A stretch of 64,000 bases of DNA from the NCBI RefSeq assembly GCF_014650695.1, contig NZ_BMVL01000008.1, positions 268,363 through 332,362 of the forward strand. The letters are read 5' to 3'. The position numbers and the translations under genes are program-made. Of the stretch, positions 25,415-34,772 are shown piece by piece. This DNA is from Streptomyces avidinii (GTDB lineage: Bacteria > Actinomycetota > Actinomycetes > Streptomycetales > Streptomycetaceae). Position 1 is the first letter of the stretch; each line of letters opens with the position of its first letter. The notes beneath the pieces were generated by a model, which had not been told where the DNA came from, did no database searches, and worked only from the letters and a program-made list of their open reading frames with translations.

Positions 25415-25882
25415 ATGACCATCGCATCCGAAGCCGCCGCCGAGGCCGCGGCCGAGCTGCTCCTGCCCGTCCCCGACGCGGACGGCGCCCCCTTCTGGAA
25501 GTACGCCGCCCGCGGCGAGCTCCGCGTCCAGGCCTGCGCCGCCTGCGGCCGGCTGCGTTTCCCGCCCCGCCCCTGCTGCCCGCACTGCCGGTCCTTCGAC
25601 AGCGAGTGGCGCCGGATGAGCGGCCGCGGCCGCATCTGGTCCTACGTACGGCCGCACCCGCCGCTGCTGCCCGCGTACGCCGCCCAGGCCCCGTACAACG
25701 TGATCCTCGTGGAGCTCGCCGACGCCCCGCACATCCGGCTCGCCGGAAATCTGGTGACCTCGGCCGACGCTCCGCTCGACTCGGTGGACCCGGGCCGGCT
25801 GCGCATCGGCGCACGCGTCCAGGTCGTCTTCACCGAGACGGGCGGCATGGCCGTGCCCCGCTGGATCCTGGAGAAGTCATGA
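25415..25882 (+). CDS. DUF35 / OB-fold zinc-ribbon protein, Ltp partner
   Basis: A 155-residue protein. The rubredoxin-like zinc ribbon CAACGRLRFPPRPCCPHC (about residues 38-55) is followed by an OB-fold with YVRPHPPLLPAYAAQAPYNV and the ARVQVVFTE strand. These proteins bind acyl-CoA and stabilise Ltp-type thiolases or aldolases. AGGAG sits 9 nt before the ATG within the end of the Ltp gene, and its stop overlaps the next gene's start, so the three genes are tightly coupled. Confidence 0.9.
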   Translation: MTIASEAAAEAAAELLLPVPDADGAPFWKYAARGELRVQACAACGRLRFPPRPCCPHCRSFDSEWRRMSGRGRIWSYVRPHPPLLPAYAAQAPYNVILVELADAPHIRLAGNLVTSADAPLDSVDPGRLRIGARVQVVFTETGGMAVPRWILEKS

Positions 25883-26655
25883 CCGTGCGGGTGGAACGGG
25901 ACAAGGCGACCGGGGTCGCGGTCGTCACCCTCGACCGGGAGCACCGGCACAACGCCATCGACCTGGCAACGGCGGCCGAACTGAGCTCGGTGTGGCGGGA
26001 GTTCCGGTACGCCGACGAAGTACGGGCGGTGGTGCTGACGGGCGCCGGCCCGACCGCCTTCTGCACCGGCATCGACCGCGGCGTGGACGTGCCGCAGCCC
26101 GCCTCGCCGTACTCGGCGGACGACCCGCTGATCGCCATCGGCCCCAAGGCGGGCGACCTGTGGAAGCCGGTCGTCGCCGCCGTCAACGGCATGGCCTGCG
26201 GCGGGGCCTTCTACCTGCTGGGCGAGGCGGAGTTCCTGATCGCCTCCGAGACGGCGACCTTCTTCGACCCGCACACCACCTACGGGATGGTCAGCGCCTA
26301 CGAGGCCGTCTACATGGCGCAGCGCATGCCCTTCGGCGAGGCCGCCCGGATGTCCCTCATGGGCACCGCCGAACGGCTCTCCGCGCGCCGGGCCCACGAG
26401 ATCGGCCTCGTCTCGGAGCTGGCCGCGCCCGACGGGCTGCTCCCGGCGGCCCTACGGGCGGCGGAGACCCTGGCCGGCTTCCCGACGGAGGCCGTGCAGG
26501 GCACCGTACGGGCCCTGTGGTCGGCGAAGCAGGCCGCACTCCAGCAGTCCCTGGCGCAGGCCCCGGCGCTGATCGCGCTGGGCAACCTGGCACCGCAGCG
26601 GCAGGCGGAGCTGTTCGGCTCGCGACGGCCCGGTACGGAGTTCAGGCTGCGCTGA
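25879..26655 (+). CDS. Enoyl-CoA hydratase/isomerase family protein
   Basis: A 258-residue crotonase. The oxyanion-hole segments are FCTGIDRG (about residues 60-67) and NGMACGGAFYLLGEAE (about 102-117). The usual catalytic glutamates of true hydratases are not obvious, as FDPHTTYGM replaces the standard segment, so isomerase, hydrolase or ring-opening activity is possible. It overlaps the DUF35 gene by 4 bp (ATGA) and closes the operon. Confidence 0.88.
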   Translation: MTVRVERDKATGVAVVTLDREHRHNAIDLATAAELSSVWREFRYADEVRAVVLTGAGPTAFCTGIDRGVDVPQPASPYSADDPLIAIGPKAGDLWKPVVAAVNGMACGGAFYLLGEAEFLIASETATFFDPHTTYGMVSAYEAVYMAQRMPFGEAARMSLMGTAERLSARRAHEIGLVSELAAPDGLLPAALRAAETLAGFPTEAVQGTVRALWSAKQAALQQSLAQAPALIALGNLAPQRQAELFGSRRPGTEFRLR

Positions 26656-26673
26656 CGGGCCCGGCGGCGGGCC

Positions 26674-27165
26674 TCAGGATGCGAGCGGCCGGTCGAGCCG
26701 GCACGTCTTGACCTCGGTCGCGCGCGCGGGCTCCTTGAGCGGAACGCTGATCACGCGGCTCTCGCGCGCGCCCAGGGTCTCCTTGACGACGGTCGACTCG
26801 ACGGCGGCGCCGTTCGCGCCCTCCCGGTACAGGTTCACCACGAAGGTCGCCCTGCGGTCCACGTTCGAGGTGAGCCTGACCGTGGTGACCGGCGTGCTGC
26901 CGGCGCAGGTGACCACGACCGCCGTGGCCGGGGCGCCGGTCGCACTCGCCGAGGGCGACGCGCCGGCCGTGCTCCTGCTGCCGCTGCCGTGGCTCTTCTT
27001 CTTGTTCTTGGAGCTGGAGCACCCGCCACCACTGCTGCTGCTCTTGCTCTTGCTCTTTCCACTGCTGCCGCTGCTGCTGCTCCCGCCGTGCGACGAGAAG
27101 CCGGTCAGTGCGAACACGACCGCCACCAGCACCGCGGTGAACCTGATACGACGCCCAGCCACCAT
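26674..27165 (-). CDS. Exported Ser-rich protein of unknown function
   Basis: A 163-residue protein. A signal or anchor helix (FTAVLVAVVFALTGF, about residues 9-23) is followed by a Ser/Gly/Lys tract with one Cys and a small beta-rich domain with two Cys (VTCAG and KTCRL) and the phrase TSNVDRRATFVVNLYREG. ATG 27165 is chosen because GGGGAGAGG lies about 9 nt upstream. It resembles small actinobacterial extracellular proteins only in layout. It is convergent with the hydratase gene. Confidence 0.68.
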   Translation of the reverse strand: MVAGRRIRFTAVLVAVVFALTGFSSHGGSSSSGSSGKSKSKSSSSGGGCSSSKNKKKSHGSGSRSTAGASPSASATGAPATAVVVTCAGSTPVTTVRLTSNVDRRATFVVNLYREGANGAAVESTVVKETLGARESRVISVPLKEPARATEVKTCRLDRPLAS

Positions 27166-27302
27166 GGCCCGAAACCTCTCCCCCGGGGACAACGGCGGGC
27201 CACGCTACCAGGCACCGCGCACGCCGTCAGGGCTCCTGACGTGCGGGCCCCGGGGGCCGGGCGTAGCGTCGGGACCGAGACCCCTGTATCGGAGGGCCGG
27301 GC

Positions 27303-27761
27303 ATGATCCGCAACGCACTCGGCTCCCTGATGGGTCTGATCGGAGCGGCGGCCGCCGTCTGGAGCCCCTTCCGTGCCTGGTACGACGGCCGTCTCGGACG
27401 CGACTACCGCGTCCAGGAGCTCTTCGGCTCGACCGGGATCACCGATCACCGGGCCACCCTGCTCGGCTCGATCCTGCTGCCGTACCTCGTCGCCGCCGTC
27501 CTCACCCTGTGCGCGGTCCTGCTCCGCTCGCGGCTGCTCATGGCGCTGGCCGGGGTCGTCGTCCTCGGCTTCAGCATCCTGTGGACGGTCCGCCAGGGCC
27601 AGGCCGTCGGGAGCCTCACGGTCGGCGACGACGGCCGGGGCCTCGGTGACGGCCTCGCGAGTGCCTTCGGCGCGGGCGCCCTGATCCTCCTGGGCGCCGT
27701 GGTCATGCGCGGCCGCCCGGCCCGCAGCACCCGCCCCCTCCCTCCGACGACGCCCGCCTAG
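27303..27761 (+). CDS. Small membrane protein, four helices
   Basis: A 152-residue hydrophobic protein with about four membrane segments (SLMGLIGAAAAVWSPF, LLPYLVAAVLTLCAVLL, LMALAGVVVLGFSILW and the GAGALILLGAVVM tail) and a short charged loop RAWYDGRLGRDYRVQELF after the first helix. GGAGG lies upstream of the ATG. This family of SPFRAWYDGR-type proteins occurs in streptomycetes without known function. Confidence 0.75.
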   Translation: MIRNALGSLMGLIGAAAAVWSPFRAWYDGRLGRDYRVQELFGSTGITDHRATLLGSILLPYLVAAVLTLCAVLLRSRLLMALAGVVVLGFSILWTVRQGQAVGSLTVGDDGRGLGDGLASAFGAGALILLGAVVMRGRPARSTRPLPPTTPA

Positions 27762-27971
27762 GGGTTCTTCGGCGCGATCTGCGGCTCGGCCATCACCGCA
27801 CATCGCCGCAGATCGCCACAGCAAACAAGCACAGAGAGGCCGAACCAGCTTCTCCTCGTCCCGCATCGACCCCAACTGCTGACCCCTCCCTGCCGTGTTG
27901 TCGGACGCTCGTGCAAGGATGATTCGCAGAAGCTTCGGGGGAATTCCCATGAGCACGGGGGTGCGGGAAGC

Positions 27972-29735
27972 ATGTCTGTCACGGTGCCGGACTGGGCGGA
28001 CACACTGCTGGATCTGATCGGTGTGGCCTGGCCGAATGTGGACGAGGACGCCTACCGGGACATGGCGGACTCGCTCCGGGAGTTCGCCGAGGACCTGCTG
28101 GACGACGGCCAGCTCGCGAACAACCACGTCGAACGCCTGCTCTCGGCGAGCAAGGGCGAGTCGATCGAGGCCCTGAACAAGCACTGGAACACGGTCAAGG
28201 GCAAGCACTTCAGGGACCTCGCGTCCGCGGCCCGCACCATCGCCGGCGCCATGGACCTGGCCGCCGACGCCGTGGTCGCCATGAAGTCCGCCGCCCTGGT
28301 CCAACTCGGCTACCTGGCCACCGAAGCGGGCATCGCGCTCTCCCTCATACCCGTCACCGGCGGCCTGTCGATGCTGATCGGCGCCGGTGCCATGCGCGCC
28401 ACCCAGGAAGTCGTCAAGCGCCTCATCAAGGAGTGCATGGAGGAGGCCGTCGGCTACATCGTCTCGGCGATGACCGAGCCGGCCGTCGCCGCCCTGGAGG
28501 GCATGGCCGCCGACCTCGTCGTCCAACTCGGCTCGATGGCCCTCGGTTTCCAGGACGGCGTGGACCTCGACCAGGCCAAGAACGCCGGCAAGGACGGCTT
28601 CAAGGAAGGCGTCCAGTCCGGCAAGGAATCCCTCCACCTCGCCTCCGCCGGAGGCGGCGGAGGCGGGGGCGGGGGCGCAGGCGGGGGCGGGGGCGCAGGC
28701 GGCACCGGCCTGGTCGACCTGCACATCGAGCACTCCGAACACGACCGCGCCGGCACCCGCCTCAACACCGTCAGCACCGGCATCCACGGCAAGACCACCT
28801 CCAAACTCACCAAGGCCAAGTCCCACCACGGCCGCACCCGGGGCCGCGACTCCATCGCCCAGGCCATCGACCCCGTCGCAGACAAAGCCCTCGCCGCCCT
28901 CACCAAAGCGACCAAGGCCATGGGCGACCACGTCGGCACCACCCTCCCCAAGGCCGTCAAGCAGATCTCCACCGACCACAAGAAGAACGACCAGGCCCTC
29001 CACGACGACTTCAACCGCCTGAAGAAGGACACCACCGGAGGCGGCAAGGGCGGAGCCGGCGGGGGCGGCAAACCGCCGACCGGCGGAGGCGGTGGCGGCG
29101 GCACGGGCGGCGGAGGTGGTGGCGGCGGCCGCCCCCTCGACCCCCAGCCGGCCTCCCACGGCCGCTCCTCGGCCGGGATGAAGCATCACCGCCGTGACGC
29201 GCTGGACGTCAGCCATCTCGACGAGCAGCAGCGGCACGCCCTGCTGCGTCACGAGGCCAGCCAGCTGTCGGAGAACGCGCAAGCAGCCCGCGGACAGCAG
29301 CCCCCCGGCAAGGAGCGGCTCAAGAGCGGCTGTTCGGGCGCCTTCCTCCACGACGATGTCATCACCTCCCACTCCAGCTCGCAGAAGTACAAGGACGGCC
29401 AGGAGAATCCGCGCGCGCACCCTGTCGTACAAGACCTGTACGACGACATCGCCCGGCGTGCCGACAACGGGGAATTCCCCAAGGGTCGTGGGCACGGCCG
29501 ATGTGCGGAGGTGTCCTTGGTGTCGGACCGATTGCATCAGATGCAGTCGGAGGGGCGGAGCATCACGAACCTCGACGAAGCCAGGGAAGCCCTCAAGGGG
29601 AGCGTCATGCATACCGTGACCATCGGCGAGCAATTCGACGAGAACAACAACAAGATCCCGCACAACAGCTATATCCCACCGTGTCAAAGCTGCAAGCACG
29701 CGATGCCCGCACTCGGAATATCATTGCTGAGCTGA
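27972..29735 (+). CDS. WXG100-type polymorphic toxin with C-terminal YwqJ-like deaminase
   Basis: A 587-residue toxin. The N-terminus (VPDWADTLLDLIGVAWPNVDE, residues 5-25) is the WXG100/CpnT-like module used for ESX/type VII-linked export, followed by a helical region to about 210. Poly-Gly linkers lie at about 226-245 and 360-395. The C-terminal domain has the deaminase metal and catalytic motifs GRCAEVSLVSD (about 509-519) and PPCQSCKHAM (about 568-577). YwqJ-family deaminases are predicted toxins acting on nucleotides or nucleic acid. A SUKH-3 gene follows 39 bp downstream as immunity candidate. Confidence 0.88.
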   Translation: MSVTVPDWADTLLDLIGVAWPNVDEDAYRDMADSLREFAEDLLDDGQLANNHVERLLSASKGESIEALNKHWNTVKGKHFRDLASAARTIAGAMDLAADAVVAMKSAALVQLGYLATEAGIALSLIPVTGGLSMLIGAGAMRATQEVVKRLIKECMEEAVGYIVSAMTEPAVAALEGMAADLVVQLGSMALGFQDGVDLDQAKNAGKDGFKEGVQSGKESLHLASAGGGGGGGGGAGGGGGAGGTGLVDLHIEHSEHDRAGTRLNTVSTGIHGKTTSKLTKAKSHHGRTRGRDSIAQAIDPVADKALAALTKATKAMGDHVGTTLPKAVKQISTDHKKNDQALHDDFNRLKKDTTGGGKGGAGGGGKPPTGGGGGGGTGGGGGGGGRPLDPQPASHGRSSAGMKHHRRDALDVSHLDEQQRHALLRHEASQLSENAQAARGQQPPGKERLKSGCSGAFLHDDVITSHSSSQKYKDGQENPRAHPVVQDLYDDIARRADNGEFPKGRGHGRCAEVSLVSDRLHQMQSEGRSITNLDEAREALKGSVMHTVTIGEQFDENNNKIPHNSYIPPCQSCKHAMPALGISLLS

Positions 29736-29774
29736 ACGCACCCCGGAAGACGCGCACCGAAAGGCAGTACAGCA

Positions 29775-30248
29775 GTGAGACCACCAGCTCCGCGGGCAGA
29801 AGTCGAGGCATGGCTCCGGGACAACGGCTGGCACCCCGGTCACCGGGACCGGGAGGCGGCCGAGCAGCTCATCGAGGCGCGCGTCCAGGACTCCGTGCGG
29901 CAGGGCTTCCCGCTGACGCCCTGGGGAGAGGTCACCGATTTCGTCAGCCGCTACGCCGGCCTCGTGTTCCCCATGCCCCGTGCACCCGAGCGGAAATTCG
30001 TCCCCAATCCGACCATGGGTTACGCGGATGACGCCGAGGACATCGTCGAACTGGCCACGGACCTCGGCCGCAAACTGTTTCCCGTGGGGTACGAGACGGT
30101 CGAGGCGGGAATCGTCCTCATGGACGACATCGGGAGGTTCTTCTACCTCCACCACACGGGCCCCTACTTCCTCGGAAAGGACGAGGCCCAAGCCCTCTCC
30201 AGCCTTATGCGAGGCGATCAGGACGAAGTGGACGCCTACTATGTCTGA
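29775..30248 (+). CDS. SUKH-3 family immunity protein
   Basis: A 157-residue protein starting at GTG with AAGG about 10 nt upstream. The SUKH-3 hallmarks are EAWLRDNGWHPGHRD at the N-terminus, SRYAGLVFP near residue 55, a central LFPVGYE strand and DDIGRFFYLHH. SUKH proteins neutralise toxins delivered by ESX and related systems. Position directly after the deaminase toxin marks it as the cognate antitoxin-like immunity gene. It overlaps the next gene by 8 bp. Confidence 0.86.
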   Translation: MRPPAPRAEVEAWLRDNGWHPGHRDREAAEQLIEARVQDSVRQGFPLTPWGEVTDFVSRYAGLVFPMPRAPERKFVPNPTMGYADDAEDIVELATDLGRKLFPVGYETVEAGIVLMDDIGRFFYLHHTGPYFLGKDEAQALSSLMRGDQDEVDAYYV

Positions 30249-30633
30249 CGACATGCCGGGCGTGGCCGCCTCGCTCCTCGTCCAGAACACCGTACTGAGC
30301 CACACCAATCTCAGCGGGGACGGAGCGCCCCGCCTCCACCCCGCCGTACAGGGCTTCTTCGACGCGCTGCCGCCCGCGCAGCGGGAGCCGTTCATCGGCC
30401 TCTGCGCCGAATCCGCCCTGGTGTCGGACCAGTTCTACGCCTTGGACGCCCAGCGCGGCGGCGGTGAGGTCACCACGCTCGACGAGGCCCTGCCCCATTT
30501 CGCCGGGGCCGCCATCGTCGCGCGCAAGATCCGCCCCCAAGGGGATCCCGAGCACGGGACCGAGTCCGTCGTCTGCCGCTCGTGTTCCGCGCTTCTCGAC
30601 CGGCTCGGTATCGATGTCCTCCACGACGAGTGA
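30241..30633 (+). CDS. Stand-alone YwqJ-like deaminase-fold protein
   Basis: A 130-residue protein that consists only of a deaminase domain: LCAESALVSDQFY (about residues 46-58) and VCRSCSALLDRLGI (about 111-124) align with the GRCAEVSLVSD and PPCQSCKHAMPALGI motifs of the upstream toxin. It also shares the HPAVQ segment seen as HPVVQ in the toxin. It lacks an export domain. It may be a displaced toxin tip, a cassette for recombination into the large gene, or a cytosolic enzyme. It overlaps genes on both sides. Confidence 0.8.
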   Translation: MSDDMPGVAASLLVQNTVLSHTNLSGDGAPRLHPAVQGFFDALPPAQREPFIGLCAESALVSDQFYALDAQRGGGEVTTLDEALPHFAGAAIVARKIRPQGDPEHGTESVVCRSCSALLDRLGIDVLHDE

Positions 30634-31684
30634 CGTCGACGTCCTGACCGCCGCCGGCTGGCTTCCCGGGAGGGACGCCGCCGGCCCTGCCATGCGGGCG
30701 ATCCTCGAAGCCTGCGCGGTGGTGGATCCGCGTGTCGGCGGGGCGGGCTGGAAAGTGTTCCCGGCCGCCCGAGAGGCGTTGCGCGCCTACCACGGCCTGC
30801 TGGTCCGGCCCTCGGGCCCCGGCCTGGACGTCGCGCCGACCGGGGCGGTCGTGGACCCGCGCGAGGCCGCGTGCACCGTGGGCAGCTTCCACCGCCTCGG
30901 CGCGGAACTCGGTGTGCTGCTCTTCCCCCTCGGCCGGACCGACGCTGACGCCCCGCTCGCCGTCGACGAGCTCGGCCGTCTGTTCAGCGTGGACCACGGG
31001 GGCGCCCGGCTGCTCGGGGAGAGCGTGGCCGAGGGTCTGACCTCACTCGCGCGGGGGCGGATGCCCGTACGGCTCACTGCTCGGCGGGAGGCATGGACCC
31101 TCGGGCCGCTGCCCGCCGACGATCTACTGCTCGAAGCGGTCAAGGCCGCGCTGACAGCCGTCTACGTCCTGCACCGTCACGGCGCGTACAGTGCCCGCGC
31201 CGTCCGGCTGCGCGCCACCACCCTGCGCGGGATCGGTGCGCTCGCCCTCGACCGGGTCTTCCCGCTGCCCGGAGGATCGCTGGAAGCCGCAGCCGTTCCT
31301 CTGGCGCGGGACATGGCACAGGCGCTGGAAGCCGCGGGCATCCGTACCCGGGGCACCGAGCTGCAGCTGTCCGTGCCGCCGCCGCCCGCCGTCACCGGGC
31401 CGCCCGCAACCTTCGCGTGGGCCCTGACCGTGGGCGCTTCCGCGGCCCACCCGTCGACGGCCGACCTCACCCTCACCGGCGGCGCGGGGGCCTCCGTCGG
31501 CGAAGCCGCCGCCACCTTCGACGCCTGCGTCGCGGACCTCGTCCGCCCGACCGCGCCGGAGATCGTGGCGAGCCGGACCGTCCGGGACCACGGTCCGGAC
31601 CGGGTCGATCACGCCGTACCGCGGGCCGCGCGTCTCCCCGAGGGCTGCGGCCCCGCGATCGACGGCGCCGCCGACGACCTGTGA
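30614..31684 (+). CDS. SUKH-3-like immunity protein with C-terminal extension
   Basis: A 356-residue protein whose first 150 residues echo SUKH-3: LTAAGWLPGRD at the N-terminus, YHGLLVRPSGPGLDVAPTG, and GVLLFPLGRTD followed by DELGRLFSVDHGG. The remaining 200 residues are a separate domain that I do not recognise. The ATG at 30614 lies within the end of the deaminase gene (20-bp overlap), so production is coupled. Likely immunity partner of the stand-alone deaminase. Confidence 0.72.
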   Translation: MSSTTSDVDVLTAAGWLPGRDAAGPAMRAILEACAVVDPRVGGAGWKVFPAAREALRAYHGLLVRPSGPGLDVAPTGAVVDPREAACTVGSFHRLGAELGVLLFPLGRTDADAPLAVDELGRLFSVDHGGARLLGESVAEGLTSLARGRMPVRLTARREAWTLGPLPADDLLLEAVKAALTAVYVLHRHGAYSARAVRLRATTLRGIGALALDRVFPLPGGSLEAAAVPLARDMAQALEAAGIRTRGTELQLSVPPPPAVTGPPATFAWALTVGASAAHPSTADLTLTGGAGASVGEAAATFDACVADLVRPTAPEIVASRTVRDHGPDRVDHAVPRAARLPEGCGPAIDGAADDL

Positions 31685-31702
31685 GGCCACCCCGCCGCAC
31701 GG

Positions 31703-31718
31703 CTCGGGCGCGCGCCCG
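31703..31718. terminator. GC palindrome after the toxin locus
   Basis: TCGGGCGCGCGCCCGA is a perfect 16-bp palindrome 19 bp after the last toxin-locus stop, in the gap before the convergent cyclophilin gene. Probable terminator. Confidence 0.5.
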
Positions 31719-31797
31719 ACGGGCTCCGCCCGGACATGGCGGCGGCCCCGGCCCCCGGGAGGGGGCGGGGCCGACCGGCCGGGCAGGCGGGTGGGAA

Positions 31798-32298
31798 TCA
31801 GGCAGCGCTGACGACGCCGGAGGCCGCGATCTCGACCTTGCCCTTGGGGGCGCCGGACTGGGAGCCCAGGGCCTCGATCTGGTCCACGAGCGCCTGGCCC
31901 TCGACGACCTCGCCGAAGACGACGTGCTTGCCGTCGAGCCACGAGGTGACGACGGTGGTGACGAAGAACTGCGAGCCGTTGGTGTTGCGGCCGGCGTTCG
32001 CCATCGACAGCAGGTACGGGCGGTCGTGCTTCAGCTGGAAGTTCTCGTCCTCGAACTTCTCGCCGTAGATGCTCTTGCCACCGGTGCCGTTGTGGTTGGT
32101 GAAGTCACCGCCCTGCAGCATGAACTGGGGGATGACGCGGTGGAAGCCCGAGCCGGCGTAGCCGTAGCCGTTCTGGCCGGTGCACAGCTCACGGAAGTTG
32201 CGCGCCGTCTTCGGGACGACCTCGTCGAAGAGGGCGAAGACGATGCGGCCGGCGGGGGCGCCGTTGATGTTGATGTCGAAGTAGACGTTGTCGCTCAT
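31798..32298 (-). CDS. Peptidyl-prolyl cis-trans isomerase, cyclophilin type
   Basis: A 166-residue cytosolic cyclophilin. Active-site segments FHRVIPQFMLQGGDFTNHNG and LSMANAGRNTNGSQFFVTT are intact, including the catalytic Arg and the WLDGKHVVFGEV tryptophan. AGGA 8 nt upstream favours ATG 32298. It assists protein folding. It is monocistronic and 68 bp downstream of the kinase gene on the same strand. Confidence 0.95.
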   Translation of the reverse strand: MSDNVYFDININGAPAGRIVFALFDEVVPKTARNFRELCTGQNGYGYAGSGFHRVIPQFMLQGGDFTNHNGTGGKSIYGEKFEDENFQLKHDRPYLLSMANAGRNTNGSQFFVTTVVTSWLDGKHVVFGEVVEGQALVDQIEALGSQSGAPKGKVEIAASGVVSAA

Positions 32299-32366
32299 GG
32301 GGTCCATCCTGTCACTCCCGGTGCGGTGCGCTGTCCGGCGGGGCCGCAGCCCCGCCTCCGCGCAGG

Positions 32367-34772
32367 TCAACCGCTCGTACGGGTGCCCGTGCCCTTGGCC
32401 GCGTCCAGGGCGTACACGCAGCGGTCCTTGCTGCATGCGTAGACCACGCCCGCCTCCGCCACCGGGGAGCCCGTGATCTCGCCGCCCGTGGCCAGCTTCC
32501 AGCGCAGCTGGCCGCCGGCCGCGTCCAGGGTGTACAGGCAGTGGTCGGCCGACCCGAAGTGCACACGGCCGTCCGCGACCGCCGGAAGGCCGGTGATCTC
32601 GCCGCCCGCCGCGAACCGCCACTTCGGGGTGCCGGTGACCGCGTCGAGCGTGTACAGCGCGCTGCCCGCGCCCAGGTGGACGTTGCCGTTCGCGACCACC
32701 ACCGGGTCCGAGGACTGCCGTGCCTCCGTCGCGATCCGCCAGCGGTCCTGCCCGGTGGCCGCGTCGAGGGCGTAGACGGTGCCCAGGTAGTCGACGAGGT
32801 AGACCCCGCCGCCCGTGATGGCCGCGCCCGGCGCGAAGGCCGGGGGTGCCAGGAAGACCGCGGGCGCCTCGAAGTGCCAGCGGACCCGGCCCGAGGCCCG
32901 GTCCACCGACAGGACGCGGGTACCGGCCGCGATGTAGACATTGCCGTCCGGCGCCGGAGTGACCCGGACGGGCACGTTCCCGCAGGAGGCCGCGTCCCCG
33001 ATCGGGTAGGACCAGGACTCCCGGCCGCTGCGCGCGTCCAGGGCCCGCAGCCGGGCGTCCTGCCACACGTACACCGTGCCGTCGTGGAGGACCGGAGCGG
33101 CCTCCAGGGTCTCGAAGTCGCTCTGCGCGCCGGTCAGCTCCCACAGCTTGTGGCCGCTCGAACCCTCCCGGCCCTGTACGCCGCCCCCGCGCGTGGCGGT
33201 GACGACCGTGCCGCGCTCGGCGCGCACCGCGTACACCCAGGCGTCGGTGGACAGCCGCCACCGCTCGGAGCCGTCACCGGCGTCCAGCGCGTAGAGGGAC
33301 GGGCCGTCGGAGGCGTGGATCCGGCCGTCGGCGACCGCCATGGACCAGGCGACGTCGCGGGTCTTGAACTGGCGGCGGCCGCTCGCCACGTCCAGCGCGT
33401 GGACCTCGAAGGAGGTCACGTAGAGCAGGTTCCCGGCGACGGTCGGGGTGCCCCAGACCTCGTTGGACATGCGGAAGCGCCACGGCCGCCAGCGGCCGCT
33501 GTCCGGGGCCGGGCCGGGGCCCGGCACGGAGCCCGGTACGGGCTGCACCGCCGAGGGCGTGGCCACCGACCCGCCGGGCGGGCGGATCCAGCCGGTCGCC
33601 GAGTCCGAGGCGGCCGCGGAGGCATGCGCTGCCGGGGCCGCGGCGCTCGCGCGCGGCCCGGGCCCGATCGGCACCGGAGAGCCGCCCAGGCGCACCGGCT
33701 CGCCCGAGGGCACCGGCGACATCGGCGGGTGGTGCGGGCGCTGCGGGACGGCCTGGCCGGTGCGCGGGTCCACCCACGAGTCGGCCCCGCGCGGTCGGCG
33801 GTGCGTGGCGGCCTCGGAGGCCGCCCCCCGGCCGACGGAGCGCGGGCCGGGCGCCGGCACCACGGGGGCGGGCGGCGTACGGTGCCCCGCGCGCCGGGCC
33901 TCGATCATCGCGACGGCCCGGGCGGGCAGCCACGCCGAGGCGGTCCCGCTGTCGTCTCCGCCGTCGAAGAGGTGCGGGGCGAGCTGCGCCTGCAGGTCGG
34001 CCGGGGTGGGCCGGAGCGTGGCGTCCATCTGCATGCAGGAGTCGATCAGCGGCCGCAGCTCGGCGGGCAGCCCCTCCAGGTTGGGGCCCTCGCGCAGCAG
34101 CATGAAGACCGTCTCCACCGGGTTCGCCCCGTGGTACGGCGGGTGCCCGGTGGCGGCGAAGACGAGGGTGGAACCGAGCGAGAAGACGTCGCTGGCGCCC
34201 TTGACGCTGCGCGAGTCCTTCGCCTGCTCGGGCGACATGTAGGCCGGGGTGCCGACGGCGACGTTCGTCATGGTCAGGCGGGTGTTGGACACCCCGCTCG
34301 CGATACCGAAGTCGATCACGCGCGGGCCGTCCTCGACGACGAGCACGTTGGACGGCTTCAGGTCGCGGTGGACCAGGCCGGCGCCGTGGATGGACTGCAG
34401 GGCCTCGGCGATCCCGGCCGCGAGCCACCGTACGGCCTGGGCGGGCATGGGCCCGCACTCGTTGACGATCTCCTCCAGGGAGGGCGCCGGGACGTACGCG
34501 GTCGCCAGCCACGGCACGGCCGCCCGCGGATCGGCGTCGACCACGGCCGCGGTGTAGAAGCCGGACACCGCGCGGGCCGCCTCCACCTCGCGCGTGAAAC
34601 GGACCCGGAAGAGCTGGTCCTCGGCGAGCTCGGTGCGCACCGTCTTGATCGCGACCCGCCGTCCGGACGCGGACCGCGCGAGATAGACCAGCCCCATGCC
34701 GCCGGCGCCGAGCCGTCCCAGCACCTCGAAGGGGCCGATCCGTCTCGGGTCGTGCTGCGTCAGCTGCTCCAC
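32367..34772 (-). CDS. Ser/Thr protein kinase with PQQ-type beta-propeller
   Basis: An 801-residue kinase. The N-terminal catalytic domain (about residues 12-270) has the Gly loop GRLGAGGMGLVYLA, Lys in VAIKTVR, HRDLKPSNVL, DFGIA and SPEQA. A Pro/Ala-rich linker follows to about 420. Seven or so PQQ-like propeller repeats then follow (for example LYALDAGDGSERWRL and VYALDAATGQDRWRI). No membrane helix is evident, so it appears cytosolic. GTG 34772 is chosen over the adjacent GTG because GGAGG is 6 nt upstream. Streptomyces genomes hold several such kinases of unknown ligand. Confidence 0.92.
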   Translation of the reverse strand: MEQLTQHDPRRIGPFEVLGRLGAGGMGLVYLARSASGRRVAIKTVRTELAEDQLFRVRFTREVEAARAVSGFYTAAVVDADPRAAVPWLATAYVPAPSLEEIVNECGPMPAQAVRWLAAGIAEALQSIHGAGLVHRDLKPSNVLVVEDGPRVIDFGIASGVSNTRLTMTNVAVGTPAYMSPEQAKDSRSVKGASDVFSLGSTLVFAATGHPPYHGANPVETVFMLLREGPNLEGLPAELRPLIDSCMQMDATLRPTPADLQAQLAPHLFDGGDDSGTASAWLPARAVAMIEARRAGHRTPPAPVVPAPGPRSVGRGAASEAATHRRPRGADSWVDPRTGQAVPQRPHHPPMSPVPSGEPVRLGGSPVPIGPGPRASAAAPAAHASAAASDSATGWIRPPGGSVATPSAVQPVPGSVPGPGPAPDSGRWRPWRFRMSNEVWGTPTVAGNLLYVTSFEVHALDVASGRRQFKTRDVAWSMAVADGRIHASDGPSLYALDAGDGSERWRLSTDAWVYAVRAERGTVVTATRGGGVQGREGSSGHKLWELTGAQSDFETLEAAPVLHDGTVYVWQDARLRALDARSGRESWSYPIGDAASCGNVPVRVTPAPDGNVYIAAGTRVLSVDRASGRVRWHFEAPAVFLAPPAFAPGAAITGGGVYLVDYLGTVYALDAATGQDRWRIATEARQSSDPVVVANGNVHLGAGSALYTLDAVTGTPKWRFAAGGEITGLPAVADGRVHFGSADHCLYTLDAAGGQLRWKLATGGEITGSPVAEAGVVYACSKDRCVYALDAAKGTGTRTSG

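Noticed and set aside
27950..28018. Small ORF ATGAGCACGG before the toxin gene
   Set aside because: Only 22 codons and overlaps the toxin start; no motif and the toxin has its own ribosome-binding site.
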